A stretch of 64,000 bases of DNA, from NCBI GenBank assembly GCA_951812925.1, contig OX638368.1, positions 120,241,309 through 120,305,308 on the forward strand, read 5' to 3'. The stretch's first letter is position 1. Each line of letters begins with the position of its first letter. Origin of the DNA: Calliopum simillimum (Eukaryota; Arthropoda; Insecta; Diptera; Lauxaniidae). This document shows, in pieces, positions 22,490-34,364 of this stretch. The position numbers and the translations under genes are program-made. Under the pieces are notes generated by a model. That model did not search any database. It saw only the letters and a program-made list of their open reading frames with translations, and was not told where the DNA came from.

Positions 22490-23290
22490 CGTCGCACTGG
22501 AAGAGGCCATCCAAGAAAAACATCTGAGAGGGTAGACAGAGGTGTAGTAAAAATAACCCTGCGCGATCGGCTTAAGACTGGCTCCAAAATTGCTGCGGAG
22601 GTGAAGGATAAACAAAATATAAAGTTAACACTTCAACTGTACAGCGCCGCTTGAGAGAAAATAACTTTTTTGCCCGCAGTACTACGAAAAAACCGATTTT
22701 CACACACAAAATGCGGTCTTTCTCATTAAACTGGTGTAAAGAAAAAAAGAATTTGTTGTATAACGATTGAGCTGAAGTCATATTCTATGATGGGAGCAAA
22801 ACAAATCTCATCAGTTCCAATTTGGGATGTACGGTACGCCGCAAAAAAATGAAAAATATAGCTTTCAATGTGTACAAAGCACTCCATATGTGATGGTCAA
22901 GAGGGTAATAACAAGCCAATGGGTTAGAGAGATTACTCTCCTGGAAGGTTATATTAACTCCGAAGTTAATATTGACATCATTCAAATCGTCATTATACAT
23001 ACAATAGCATCGACCCACTAAGCGAGCACTTAGCAAAAGTCATATTTCAAGATGATTCTGCATTCTTGTCATCGTTAGAAATTGCCTTATGTCCCACTCA
23101 CCTTTATATTTTGATTTATTTTTCGATAAATTAACAATATCGGGCCATTTATTTTTGCATTGGCAAATAAATATGATGATCTTTTGGCAATTAAGTCAAG
23201 CGAATGGCCGGGCAAAAGCCCTAACCTCAATTCGATTGAAAATGTTTAGGCAATTTTAAAACGAAATGTGTGCAGGAAAAAACCCAAATA
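22490..23290 (+). pseudogene. Tc1-like transposase pseudogene
   Basis: Conceptual reading with several frame changes shows the Tc1-type linker after the paired DNA-binding domain (GRGHPRKTSERVDRGVVK, near 22497). Further on come RLKTGSKIAAEVKD, an LRKNRF-like stretch near 22681, and near 23206 WPGKSPNLNSIEN followed by a stop and ILKRNV, the segment that normally carries the last catalytic acidic residue. Several stops and frameshifts are present, and the central catalytic part (near 22980-23180) is badly decayed. Short open frames on the opposite strand here are shadows. Confidence 0.75.
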
Positions 23291-23614
23291 TAATTAATAA
23301 TATTAAACTTAATAATGTTAAACTTAATAATATTCAACTAAGGGCAGTTAAATCAGGGTAAATATTGATTTACGCAACAATTTTAAAATATCTTACAAAA
23401 TTAAAATCGGCTTTTTTTTACCGTGAGTGTAGCTAATATACGTAGGCTGCTATATATATTTCTGGCCTAGGCAACACTACTGTCAAAAGCTTAAATCTGG
23501 CAACACCATAATAAAGTTTGAAATTTTTTAGCTTAAACGTACTCAGAACTTTTTGACGTACGACCAGTATTTGTGTTGTTTACAGTGACTTGAAAAAATC
23601 AATTTGGCAAAAAA

Positions 23615-23770
23615 ATGGAATTAACTCGTGAACATTTTCGTGCGATCATCACGACAAGAGTGCATCGATGAACTTAAACCTTTGCATGGCGATGAAGCAC
23701 CATCCCATTGGCGACCAAAAATGAATCGAGCCAATTTTCGATATCTTGAACTTAAGTGAAGCGTATTCCT
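23615..23770 (+). pseudogene. Mariner transposase N-terminal fragment
   Basis: Begins ATGGAATTAACTCG, reading MELTREHFRAII, the usual start of a mariner transposase close to the inner edge of the left inverted end. A deletion and frameshift follow, then a short stretch resembling the ECIDEL..DEAPS helix-turn-helix region in broken frames. No catalytic residues remain. Confidence 0.6.
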
Positions 23771-23827
23771 GATCGGGCATTCTGCATCGATCAGAACAAA
23801 TGGTAGTCTGATGGTGCAAGGTCTGGG

Positions 23828-24250
23828 CTATAAAGCGGGTGAGGCAAAATTTCCCATCCGTTGTTTTCCGTTGTTTTCCAGGTAATTTTTGACTGGGGCA
23901 GCAATATGTGGCCGAGCGTTATCGTGGTGAAAAATGATTGACTCATGTCTGGTCGCATACGTTGGCCGCTCTGCCTGGATTTTCTGCTTCAATTGGATCA
24001 ATTGTTGACGATAGAATTGAGCATTAATGATTTGGCCACCTGGCAACAGCTCATAATGGATCACACCTAGCTGGTCCTGACCAGGACGTTCTTTGTCTTC
24101 GACATCAAAATAACCACTTTTAAACCACTCACGACAGCTTGATTCAGTTGGAGCATAGTCCCCATAAACTTCTACAAGAATGCGATTACTTTCGGCAGCT
24201 GTTTTCTTTGACCCACTAGAACCCCCCGCAAATGCTGTCTTTTTCTCCAA
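23828..24250 (-). pseudogene. Mariner transposase fragment with internal deletion
   Basis: An open frame of about 140 codons. The N-terminal part (YGDYAPTESSCREWFKSGYF, then DVEDKERPGQ) is the mariner linker. It runs directly into DQLGVIHYELLPGGQ and, near residues 105-115, FHHDNARPH, which holds the second catalytic Asp of the DD34D triad. The first catalytic Asp segment and its surroundings are deleted between PGQ and DQLG. The third Asp region is missing at the 3' end. It belongs to a different mariner lineage from the plus-strand fragment beside it. Confidence 0.8.
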
Positions 24251-24875
24251 TTTTTGAAGTTATTCATCGTGAAAAATAATAATGATGACAAGATAAAATT
24301 GTTTTGTTGACTGATTTTGACAGCTGTCAAATGTACCTTCAAAATGACATATAAAGTTTGAGCTTTCACGATATTTGTTAGTACGGACATCCACCGTCAA
24401 ATTCCGGTTTTTAAGTTGTACACCCAATATTAAATAACAAATATGGCAACGGTTCAATTTAAAATTGAAAATTTATAGAGAAATTTTCTTCGAATGCATT
24501 TATAAAAATATGTGTAAAGTAGAGTTGCCGAGTACTTACTGTGATTGCTACATTTTAGCCCAAATTGGTGAGGTTAGACAACTGAAACAGCGGTTATAAG
24601 CTAAATTAAGTGAGTATTTAGTTTTGACGATTAACGCAAAACAAAGTAATATGAATTTGGGTGAAATTTATTATTACAATTTTTTACAATTTTCTGAAGT
24701 TATTACTGCAAATTTGAAGTTATTACTGCAGAAATAGGGTATTATTACAGCTTATTTCAATGCCTGCCTTGGGCATTAGATCCACTCCAATACATTTGAT
24801 TTTGCATGAACACTTAGTTGCAAAAAACGTTTGTTTTCGTTGGAAACCACATAATTTATCAATCGCTTAAATTAC

Positions 24876-25305
24876 ACAGGTGTACACAAAAAAATGTCAT
24901 GGCGTTTTGAATACACTATGTGTTTCCTAGTGACTTTGACGCCCTGAATCCAAGTCCGGGGTAAATTTTTTTCAGAACGTCTGAGAAAAAAAATTTTAAG
25001 GTCATATGGAGGTTAAAATGGGGTTCATGTGTCGTTTAGTGATAAATTTGCAAAAATTCTGAAACTAATTTTTTATCATTGAATTTTTAGTCCTTAAAAA
25101 GAATATGTGATCAAAAAAGGTATCTCGGACCTAGTTTCGGAGACATAGCCATCGGAAGATCTGGATAAATCTTCTATGAAAACCGCTATAAGTTGGGAAC
25201 CCCTGGATAGATTTAAAAAATATTGGTGTCATATGAAAGGAACCTAGGAAACACATAGTCTGGTCAAAACGCCATGACATTTTTTTTTTTTTTTTGTAAA
25301 CCTGT
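24876..25305. repeat. 430-bp MITE nested in the mariner composite
   Basis: Starts ACAGGTGTACACAAAA and ends with TTTTGTAAACCTGT. Next to these, ATGTCATGGCGTTTTGA near 24895 is complemented by TCAAAACGCCATGACAT at 25264-25280, and CTATGTGTTTCCTAG is also inverted. No open frame of note. Confidence 0.7.
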
Positions 25306-25489
25306 TTTATCAATGAAAAAATTAATTTTCTTAACTCACTGTAAACAAAACAAATAGCATTTGTAAATCAAAACGTTGTGAGTACGTTTATGCTAAAAAA
25401 TGTCAAACTTTATTATGGTATTGCCAGATTTTAGCTATTGACTTTAGTGTTGTCTAGGCCAGATATATGTATAGCAGCCCACGTATATT

Positions 25490-26100
25490 CGCATTCCAAA
25501 ATCGATTTTTTTACGTTTTCAATTACGCTGTCGAAAAAACGTTTTTTTAATCAAATGCAAGGCATCTAAGGAAAAAAGTGTTTTAGAAAAAAATGCTTGG
25601 ATTTGACCAAAAACTACGTGTGAATTTTTTCAGAATTTTTTGAAATGTTTTATACCTATAGTTTTTCAAAATTTATCAAATTGAAAACTTTCAGCTGTTA
25701 AGTTTACGTTCGTCAGCAAAATGCTAGGTTTACTCAAAACGAAGTTATCTACAAAAAAATTTCATTAGACGTAAAACGCTTAAAATCTTTTAAAGAAACG
25801 GTGTGCATTTTTTCAGAATTTTTTTTAATTTTTTTTTAATTTTATTTTTTTGACCAAGTTTTGGAAAATTATAAAATATCTCAAAAAATTCTGAAAAAAT
25901 TCACACGTATTTCTTGGACAATTCTAAGCATTTTTTGCCGTATACACTTTTTTCGTTAGACGCCTTGCTTTTGAGTAAAAAATCATTTTTCCAACCGCGT
26001 AATTGAAAAACGTGAAAAAATCGTTTTTGGGACGCGAATATTATGTATACCCCCAAAACAAATTTATAACTTTCAAACGCCAAAATTTTTGTAAGAACAT
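25490..26100. repeat. Dispersed AT-rich repeat with internal hairpins
   Basis: Related to 4880-5070: CCAAAATCGATTTTTT, GCAAGGCATCTAAGGAAAA and GTGTGAATTTTTTCAGAA occur here, and inverted forms of the same phrases occur at 25880-26040, so the block is itself a partial palindrome. No coding sequence. Confidence 0.55.
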
Positions 26101-26439
26101 AGTCTTTATTTTTAAATACCTTCAGCTATCTATTTGGTAAAGAAAAAAATGACAAATGTTAAGCGCGTGTTATGACAGCACGAAGTTTTTGTGCATATAC
26201 CGGAGCAAACAGACGCATTTGCTTTGTGCTAAGAAGAAAATAATATTTGAAAAGTCAACACAAAAGTTTTTTTCAATCATTTTCCAAGTGCGATAAATCG
26301 CAGTGAAGCCATCGAAAAGCTGAATGCAGTCTATATTAATGCATTAAATTCATTGTATTTTGTGATTCAAAACCGAATGCAACCAAAATGTTCACACAAT
26401 ACAATCTGCTTATTACTTTTCAAAGTGGCTGTCAAATTT

Positions 26440-27110
26440 AAGTGTGGGCACCGAATTGGCACGGGTGTGGGCACCCCTCTTTTTTTGCTTTAAAGCGTGT
26501 GTTTTACTGAAATATCGTCGTGGATTCCAGCATTACTAATTAAAACGGTGTTTTTATGCCATTTTACGCTTTTTAAGTGGATGGGAAATAATCAATAGGC
26601 CCTTTAAAGATATCGCATTTTCATTAAGTGTGACATGCTACTTTTCAAAAAATCTTGGACCGAGTAGCAGATGGCGGGCAAAGATTGGTATAAAAAATTC
26701 ATGCTTGGCAAAAGAGACATTGCTCAAGGGCTTGAAATGGCATTATGCCATTCGATCCAGACATTTTCAGTGACGCTGATTTTGTTGAAGCAGTTGACCA
26801 GAATTCGTTGAATTTGCGTGAGTCAATGTTTCGAAAATAAATTAATTTTGCTTTCTTCTCCATTTGATATTTTCCTATTTTTAGCCGATTTTCTAAGGGT
26901 GCCCACAACCGAACCAAACATTTTTTTTTTTTGTCAAAAATGATTACTGCACTATTTTTTTGATATAATTTTTTCAACTGACGAAATCAATTTACCTACT
27001 TCACTAGTAATAAGTTTAGGTTTCTAGCTTTCCATTGATACTTATATGTCTGCATAATACACATTTGGTCAAAAGTTATGAGTCGAAAACATAAAAGTGC
27101 CCACACTTCC
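26440..27110 (+). mobile_element. Pogo-like non-autonomous element
   Basis: AAGTGTGGGCACC near 26438 is inverted as GTGCCCACACTT near 27093-27105, and GTGGGCACCC is repeated inside the left end and inverted near 26896. The interior carries two pogo transposase remnants. It is an internal deletion derivative of an autonomous Tc1/mariner-superfamily (pogo) element in intron 5. Confidence 0.65.
26671..26842 (+). pseudogene. Pogo transposase, N- and C-terminal remnants fused
   Basis: MAGKDWYKKFMLGKRDIAQ is the typical CENP-B-type DNA-binding segment of pogo transposases. After a large deletion and a frame change comes GIMPFDPDIFSDADFVEA, the typical C-terminal phrase, followed by VDQNSLNLRESMFRK and a stop. 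The whole DDE domain is missing. Confidence 0.75.
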
Positions 27111-27289
27111 ACTACATATAAAAATGTATTTTCTTATCAACACCTTTTAGCACTTTCTGAGGTCTTGATATCTTTTGAGTTTAAAAATTGAGAAATATTT
27201 AATGAAACGAAGATATTTTATCGAACTGAATAGGAATAAACTATTAAAATAGATAGCCTTGAAATATAGTCCTCTTTTTTTACATGCAT

Positions 27290-27700
27290 ATTTTACACTG
27301 AACTGAAGTATTTAATCCAATAAACTCAAAATTCAAATCTTCACTGTACACTGAAATCATTTGACACTGTAGTACAAACACTGTTTTGTTTTATCAGTGT
27401 AAAAAAACAAGACTCTAACAAAAACTTCAGTGTACTGTATTTTATGCAAACAAATACTTGCGAGTAGACAACTGAAATAAAATGTATTATATAGTAAAGC
27501 TTACAGGTTGCAACGCATTGGTAACCCAGGATTATAGTAGCTTTGATACATTTTCGCGAGGGAGTGAAAGTGAGCGTAAATGAAAAAGAGGCATGAGAAG
27601 AGAGTGAAAAACTAATTTTGTCACTAAAGTAGCATTATGATGTGTACGCTAAAACTGTAGTATACTTATGCACTGAACTGAAGTAAGGCAAAAATTTGAG
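27290..27700 (-). repeat. MITE-like repeat, copy 2 (inverted)
   Basis: Reverse-complement relative of 17150-17545: TTGCAACGCATTGGTAACCC near 27508 and CATTTTCGCGAGGGAG near 27551 are the complements of segments there, and CACTGAACTGAAGTA ends occur at both sides. Confidence 0.55.
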
Positions 27701-28529
27701 GTATTCAAACCTGAAGTGCTATAAGTCGCAATTTACGTTTTCATCATAAAAGTTTTAACTAAAAGCATTAACTGCATACAGTTATTTTAAATGAATTCTT
27801 AATTAGATGACATTTTAATCACTAAATAATACAGTTTTGTTTTTAATTTCCCTTACGTGACCATGTATGTAATCACCATAAAGTTTAACAACTCTAACTG
27901 ATGTCGTCACAACTGTCACCACCCATCCGTTGTCAAACATATGCAACACATGGCGGGCGTATAATCCTTAACAGAATCATTCATTAGCGTCACTTTAATC
28001 CCCGACAATAACTTTGCTTTCTCATTAATGACCAGTGCAACAACAGTAGTAGGTAGTAGTCAGTGGTGAACAACGGAAGCTTTTTACGACAACACCAAAA
28101 CACATGAATGACAGGAAGCATTTTGTTGTCATTAACAACCACACGATGCTCTCATATCTGGTAGCCCTTGTTTGTTATTTGCTTTTTCGCTAACACATAC
28201 ATATGTACATATATACAGGCAAAAACATATTAACATGCATACTGGTCATAAGTTGTCCATCATCAGGCTTCAATGTGGTTCCTTTTAACAGAAGTTGTTC
28301 ATAGTTTGTTTGGTCGTATGCAATATAAGCAACCCAGGCGGGTATATCATAAATTTAAAAAAAAATATATTATGACGAACGTTTTTTGGTTTTTAAACCA
28401 AATGTCATTGCAGTAAAGGTCAAGCTATTCAAATAGTTGTGGATAGAACAAAACTATCTGGAAAGCACCCAATAAAGTTTGCCGATAAGCCCTAGAGTGG
28501 CAGTATACTTGAGTAAATAGTATCCAATA

Positions 28530-29770
28530 AAAAAATGGGCAGTGCCACGCCCCTTCCAACTGAAATTTATCGTATCAAATATTTTCAGAGATACGCACAT
28601 TTCGGTTGGAGGGGGCGTGGCACTGTCCATTTTTTTATTGGATACTATTTACTCAAGTATTGATCATAAATGTACTATATCTCATCCTCCTATGTCAAAT
28701 ATTTTCAAAGATAGGATTGATTGTTTCCTTATTTTCATATAAATAGCGTTTTTCCAACCTTTAACGGCCTGCGGGCACGGTCAAATATATTCCGATCTTG
28801 ACCAAATTTCTTTTGATTGGTGTCTATACCTAGGAGATCAAAATAACTAAGTACCTTAAATTGGTTTAACATTTTTACAGTGCCATATCCTGTTCGCTTC
28901 ACTTCACCTGAAATCAAATCTTATTCATATGTGTCAAATAGTTTCAGAGATATGACAAATTTGATTTTTTTAGAGGGAGGGGGCGTGGCCCCGCCCATTT
29001 TTTTACAAAATAAATTTTTCCCAGTGCCAATTACAAATGTACCGAATCTCATTCCCCTGAGTCCAATATTTTCGGAGATACAAGAATTTCGAGTCGAGGG
29101 GGAGTGGCATCGACCATTTTTTTATTGGATGCAATTTACTCAAGTATTGTTTATATACACACCAAATCTCATTCACTTATGTCAAATAGTTTCAAAGGTA
29201 GGACTGATTCTTGCGATTAAAGCACCATTTTTCCATATAAATAGCGTTTTTCCGACCTTCAATGGCCTTGCGGCACGGTCAAATATTTTCCGATCGGGAC
29301 CAAAATTTTTATGCTTAATACTTACACCAATAGAAAACTTTTTAGCCCCTGGGAGCAAGGTTTTTTTACATTTTTGATTTTAACGGTAGGTCTATTACAC
29401 ATACATACGTTTATATACTTAAGATGGTTACTTAAACAAAATCTGGCCGAATTTGAAAAGAGGGCGTGGCACCTCCCATACAACCAAAATCTTAAGAACT
29501 CGATAGTGACAGCGCTGTTTGAGACAATAGAATTAAATTTCTAGGAATAGTATAGGTCAGCTGTGGTAGGAAAATGAGCGAACTCGGGCAAGAAAACATG
29601 ACACCCCCATATGAACCCCATATTTTAAAATCACAACTAAGGGTGCTATTTGAGTTAATTTAACTAAATTTCGTACAAATGGAGGTAGAAGTATTATACA
29701 GGTCAAGTGAAAACTGAGCAAATTCAGGCAAGAGGTAACGTATAAAAAAACTTTTAACCTTACACTGTAA
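28530..29770. repeat. Tandem-like dispersed repeats rich in GGGGGCGTGG
   Basis: Related blocks of 100-400 bp carry GGAGGGGGCGTGGC, TTTTTTTATTGGAT, TTTACTCAAGTAT, CTCATTCACTTATGTCAAAT and TTTTTCCGACCTTCAATGG, at 28610, 28975, 29095 and 29240. A short inverted pair surrounds 28530-28650. From 29455 the sequence resembles the repeat family at 15765-16680. An open frame of 165 codons at 28880-29377 follows the repeat composition and is not a gene. Confidence 0.6.
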
Positions 29771-30845
29771 AGTTTCAAGCAACAACAGTTGTTTTAAAAA
29801 CAAAGCAATATTTGAAGAATGTGCAAAAATGAGCAAAATATTCCACAGCAAAAATTTATGGTGGATTCGGGAGGAATTCACAAAAATTATGTCCATTCTA
29901 TGTGGTTTTAATTAAAATTTTACTATTGTTGAGAAAGTATGAATTTTCTCTAAGTGTAAGAATTTTTATTTAAATAAATTATAAAACGCAATATTCCTCT
30001 AACTTCATAGTATCGATGCCACTATTACGAAATATTCAAATCGGAACAAAATTGCAATGAAATCGAAATTTAATTTTTCACCCTGCCCACAGCCAATTTT
30101 ATCTGAGATGGTATAAGCAAGTAGGAGGCACAAGGAAATCCAATTATACAAAATTTGATACAGTTTTTAATATATGAGCCGTTTATTTTAGAAATTGGGT
30201 AAGTCCAAAACGATGCAGAAGTAATGTCATAATATGAATTGGCTGACATTTTGTAAAAATGAATAAGGTTCACTTTAAAGTGTAAGTTAAAGATAACCGA
30301 TTAAGTGTTATGGCACATAATGTGTATGACATTACTTTTCATATGATTTTTTGGAGAATTTTTAATTTTTTGGATATAAAATCTTCAGAATCGTATCGCG
30401 CAATTGCATTTTCTATTCAACTTTGGCATATCCCTGACAAGATATTCCTACTGGCATACATTTCTGTCATAAAAAGAATGCCATACTGAAAAAGTGTTTG
30501 TGTGAACTTCCGTTTAGTATTTTCATATGTGTTTTTTTTTTACCTACATACGTACATATGTACATATCTTCACTTCCTGTGACATGAATAATTTATGAGC
30601 AGAAATTCTTGCATTAAATTAAATTGTTTTTTTTATTTATTAGAAAAAATTATACTTTATGTATATAGCAAATAAAAACATCACGCTTGCAAAATATATC
30701 ATTCGAAATTAGCACTTTAGCAATCTCATTATCATTGATTTTATAAATTCATCAACGTTGTAAAATTTTATCTATTTCTTTTCAAAATGAAGATAATTTA
30801 ATAGTCTCATATTAAATTAGCAATTCCAAATTGATTTATTTCTAG

Positions 30846-30985
30846 ATTTCGACGTGGCTTTAAGCAATTTTTCCGTTGGTGTCCATTTGTACATTTGGGT
30901 GCTGAGACATTAAATCGACGCGATAATATGACATCACGCTATTCATGTTCGGGTTCACCAGATCATCATCGAATCATTCGAAACG
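30846..30985 (+). CDS. Takr99D: Tachykinin receptor, exon with helix 8 and proximal tail
   Basis: Encodes FRRGFKQFFRWCPFVHLG (helix 8 with a Cys that could be palmitoylated), then ETLNRRDNMTSRYSCSGSPDHHRIIRN. The phrase SRYSCSGSPDH is characteristic of fly Takr99D tails. The acceptor is TTTCTAG ending at 30845 and the donor GTAAAT at 30986. One trailing G joins AT of the next exon to make Asp. Ser and Thr are abundant, as expected for receptor-kinase sites. Confidence 0.93.
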
Positions 30986-31148
30986 GTAAATGTAATGTAC
31001 CGAAAAATTTAAGATTTTATATAATGAATTTTATAAAATTTTTTATTTTCGAAGCATGAACATTTTTAGTTTATTATTTTCAAATATATTAATGAAATAA
31101 CTTCTAATACAATCTATAATTTTTTTTTTTTTTTTTTTTTTCTTACAG

Positions 31149-31214
31149 ATACAGAACGCTCCATTTTATATACATGTCCAGGTTCTCCGAAAAGTAGGCG
31201 TGTGTCTCATTGTG
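31149..31214 (+). CDS. Takr99D: Tachykinin receptor, 66-bp tail exon
   Basis: Encodes TERSILYTCPGSPKSRRVSHC in the frame set by the previous exon. The acceptor is a long poly-T tract then CTTACAG ending at 31148, and the donor GTAAGT is at 31215. It is too short to be noticed as an open frame, but both splice phases fit and the ILYTCP..SPKS phrase matches the fly orthologue. Confidence 0.92.
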
Positions 31215-31638
31215 GTAAGTATAGTTTAATATTGTATAAAAAATTAAAGAATGGAAATATTCAATATATCAGACTAATATATCGAAAACCGGAAAGATTT
31301 TTCAAATTTATATACAATAATTTTATTCAGTGTTCATTAAACCGCAAACTTTAAACTCCTTTACAGCAATTTTTTTTTTTTTCAAGAAAAATGTGTGGAA
31401 CACTACTTTCAAGATAATACCTGCACCATGGAAGAAAATTTTCTTTTATACACGTCACAAAAAACTCCTTTTATTTTTCCAAGTTAATTTTCAAATATGT
31501 GGTGACATTATCAAAAGAATAACCCTAGATATGCCCGTAAATAATCATTCCTCAGGTCGAAGTTCGTGAATTTTGTCTACGCCTTTTCATAAAGATGTAT
31601 ACTAGCTGTATGGACATTTTTTAAAAATTAACTTTTTC

Positions 31639-33092
31639 TACCTTGCGGTGGTTTTTTATGTGAGTTTCGACGAAAAAGTGAGTGAGCTGAAATTTGGAGG
31701 GGGTGGGGTGGGTCCAACCCTTGCCAGATTTGAGTCAAAGTTCGAGTTTTGGGGGTAAGAACTCGAAAGAAAGATCCTAGCTGCCAATCAGTTGCACTTA
31801 CAGACATAAAATGTATGACCAACCCCCATTAGAATTTTTACCCCAATATTTTCACCAAATATACTTACCCCCTATCTCCACCCCCAAGGGTTGCTCCCAT
31901 ATAAGCCTTCATTTTCATGGCATTTTTATAAAATTTGCCTCTTTTACCCCCAGGCTGCCCATACATTGTTCAAATGTATGACTTACCCCCATTATTTTTT
32001 CCATCCCATAATTTTCACGAAACATACTTACACCCTTCCTCCACCCCCTAGGGGTGCTCCCATACAAAAATACTCATATTTATGTTAATTAACAAACATT
32101 TTGACTTTTATCACCCCTACTGTCCCCATAGTGCCACTTAGGGAAGTAAAATGTATGGCTGACTCCTATTAGTTTTTCCAGCCCGACAAATTTTACTAAA
32201 CATACTTGCCCTCTTTCTCCGTCCTCTAGGGGTGCTCTCATAAAAAAGTAATCCGGGATGTGACTTTGTTTTTTTTTTGTTGCAAATTAAATATCATTTT
32301 AATTAATAATCTATTTTCGCCTCGAAAACTACTTTCAATTGCAGTTCATAGATATGGTATCTGCATGCCATATATAAAACATCGCGTTTCAGCAGCTTCT
32401 CGGGCAACAGAGACGCAACCTGAAATGCACCAGTGTTAGTGGACGTTGTGTCGAACGTTATGGCTTGAATACGATCAGTGATTTTCCAATCAACCAATAG
32501 CTGGGCTGTCAATTCATTTTTTGTAAGAGAACCAATATTAGAACACCAGTATAAAGTTGCATCCTGGAGTGCTTTTGTATGAGAGCACCCCTAGTAGCAC
32601 TATGAGGGCAGTAGGGGTGATGAAAGCAAAAATGTTTGTTAGTTAACATACATATGAGTATTTTTGTATGGGAGCACCCCTAAGGGGTGGTGATAGGCGA
32701 TATGTATCTTTCGTGAAAATGATGGGTTGGAAAAAATAATGGGGGTAGGTCATACATTTGAACAATTTAGGGGCAGCCTGGGGGTGGTCAAGGTCGATTT
32801 TATAAAAATGTCATGAAAATGAAGGCTTATATGGGAGCGACCCTAGGGGGTGAAGACAGAGGATAAGTATGTTTGATGAAAATGTTGGGTTGGAAAATAT
32901 AATCTGGGTTGGTCATACATTTTATGCCTATAGGTGCAACTGATTGGCAGCTATGAGCTTTTTATCGAGTTCTTACCCCCGAAACTCGAACTTTGACGCA
33001 AATCTGGCAAGGGTTAGACCCACCGCACCCCCTCCAAATTTCGGCTCACTCACTTTTTCATCGAACCTCACATAAAATACCTCCGCAGGGTA
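31639..33092. mobile_element. 1.45-kb element with long inverted arms and a transposase remnant
   Basis: Arms of about 570-630 bp are imperfect reverse complements: ACCTTGCGGTGG..TATGTGAG at the left and CTCACATAAAATACC..GCAGGG at the right, continuing through GTGAGTGAGC, the GGTGGGTCC..CCAGATTTG block and GGGGTGCTCCCATA. The arms are unusually C- or G-rich for this locus (repeated CACCCCC and TACCCCC). The centre (32210-32590) holds a transposase remnant on the minus strand. It is an internally deleted DNA transposon in intron 7. Confidence 0.75.
32303..32512 (-). pseudogene. Transposase remnant (FDTTSTNTG type)
   Basis: The 69-codon frame reads LLVDWKITDRIQAITFDTTS, TNTGAFQVASLLPEKL and MACRYHIYELQLKVVF. 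This resembles a multicopy transposase-like protein of arthropods with the pattern FDTT.SNTG..G followed by CRHHI.EL; superfamily unknown to me. Both ends are missing. It sits centrally between the long inverted arms. Confidence 0.55.
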
Positions 33093-33394
33093 TAGAAATC
33101 GAAAAATCGTTATTAAGCCCGTAGCTAATGTACACGTTAAGATTATGAAGCTTCTGGAAGGTGATAAAGTAGGCTAAGACCAACTAAATATTATGTGTGA
33201 GGGTGGGATCTAAAATGTACGCCTTAGGAGTTATATGGAAAAATCTAACTTTGTTTTGTCTTTTGTCTTTGTTTTTTTTACCCTTACGTTTTTGAGAAAA
33301 CTTTTCTAAAAGAATCTCTCAGCTAATTGTATGAGCTTTCCGCAAACCATGGAAGCTATTTTGACGAAATTTTGTAAGTAGGTGTAGAACGTGA

Positions 33395-34045
33395 ATACCA
33401 TTGATTGACAGTTTTCTGGGACACCCGAAGGCTCTAGAAAGTTACCAGAGAGAAAACAACTATCAGTACTATCAACTAACCTTAAATGATAGTTTTCTGG
33501 AACACCCAAAGGTTCCCGAAGATCACCCATAGTCAAGACGAAGAATATCTAGATATACAAGAGGGAAAAAATCTATCAAGAAGCTTAAAGTGATTCATTA
33601 TCTGGAACACCCGAAGGTTTCCAAAGGTCACCCGTGGGCTTCATAGTCAAAACGAAGAATATCAAGATATACGAGAGGGAAACATTTTATGGGGCACTAT
33701 CAACAAGTTTTAAATGATTCATTTCCTGGGACAACCGAAGGTTTCCAACGGTCACCCGAAGGCTTCACAGTCAAAACGAAGAATATCTAGATATACCAGA
33801 CGGAAAAATTATAAGACGCTCTATCAACAAACTTTAAATGATTCATTTCCTAGGAAAATTTAAGGTTTCCGAGGGTGACCCAAAGGCTTTACAGTCAAAA
33901 CGAAGAATATTTAGATATACAAGAGGGAAAAATTGTATGGCGCACTATCAAAAAGTCTTAAGTGATTCATTCCCCGGGGCATTCGAAGGTTTCTGAAGGT
34001 CACCCGAAGGCTTCATAGTCGAAACGAAACATATCTAGATATTCA
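33395..34045. repeat. Tandem repeat, about five units of about 122 bp
   Basis: Each unit has AAATGATTCATTTCCTGGGA, CCGAAGGTTTCC, CACCCGAAGGCTTC, then GTCAAAACGAAGAATATCTA and GATATAC. The GTCAAAACGAAG anchor occurs near 33533, 33645, 33771, 33894 and 34018, spaced 112-126 bp. It lies inside a decayed copy of the foldback family also seen at 27-1350 and 37985-38800. Confidence 0.85.
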
Positions 34046-34364
34046 ATTGATATTCCTTTTCCACCACGTATACCGAGTTGCACGATAGTTTTTTTTTTAC
34101 CTATTTTTGATTTTAGCGGCCATTTTATTAAGAAACTATACATATACTTGGGGTTCTACCTTTAAGAAAAATCTGAGCTCCGTTTTTGGTACTCATGTTT
34201 TGCATAGTCAAGTCCGTCTGGTGCCTGCTCTAACTCTTAAGAAGCGTAAATGACAATCTGAAGATTTTATTTCGCAACAATATACGAGTACCTACTTATA
34301 TGTACTTTGTTAAATAAAAGTGCAATTATTTGACAATACGAGTAACTTCACCATTAAACATAAA

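Larger units (their letters stand above)
23433..25489. mobile_element. Mariner-related composite element with long inverted ends
   Basis: About 170 bp at the left (23433-23603) is the reverse complement of the right end (25322-25489): GCTGCTATA..TCTGGCCTAG..AACAC, then AATAAAGTTTGA, then TTTACAGTGA. Inside are the first codons of one mariner transposase on the plus strand, a larger mariner fragment on the minus strand, and a nested MITE at 24876-25305. The arrangement looks like an internally deleted mariner into which other elements inserted. Confidence 0.65.

Noticed and set aside
22378..22781. Minus-strand frames over the Tc1-like remnant
   Set aside because: The plus strand gives the transposase phrases in order, so these are antisense shadows.
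28255..28285. CATCATCAGG segment as another hammerhead core
   Set aside because: No GAAAC segment or pairing stems at suitable distance on the corresponding strand.
28880..29377. 165-codon plus-strand open frame
   Set aside because: It runs through dispersed repeat units, has no domain or codon signature, and its phrases recur with the repeat.
33395..34045. Possible CRISPR-like spacing of a repeated anchor
   Set aside because: Whole 122-bp units are repeated, not short repeats with unique spacers, and the locus is an insect intron.
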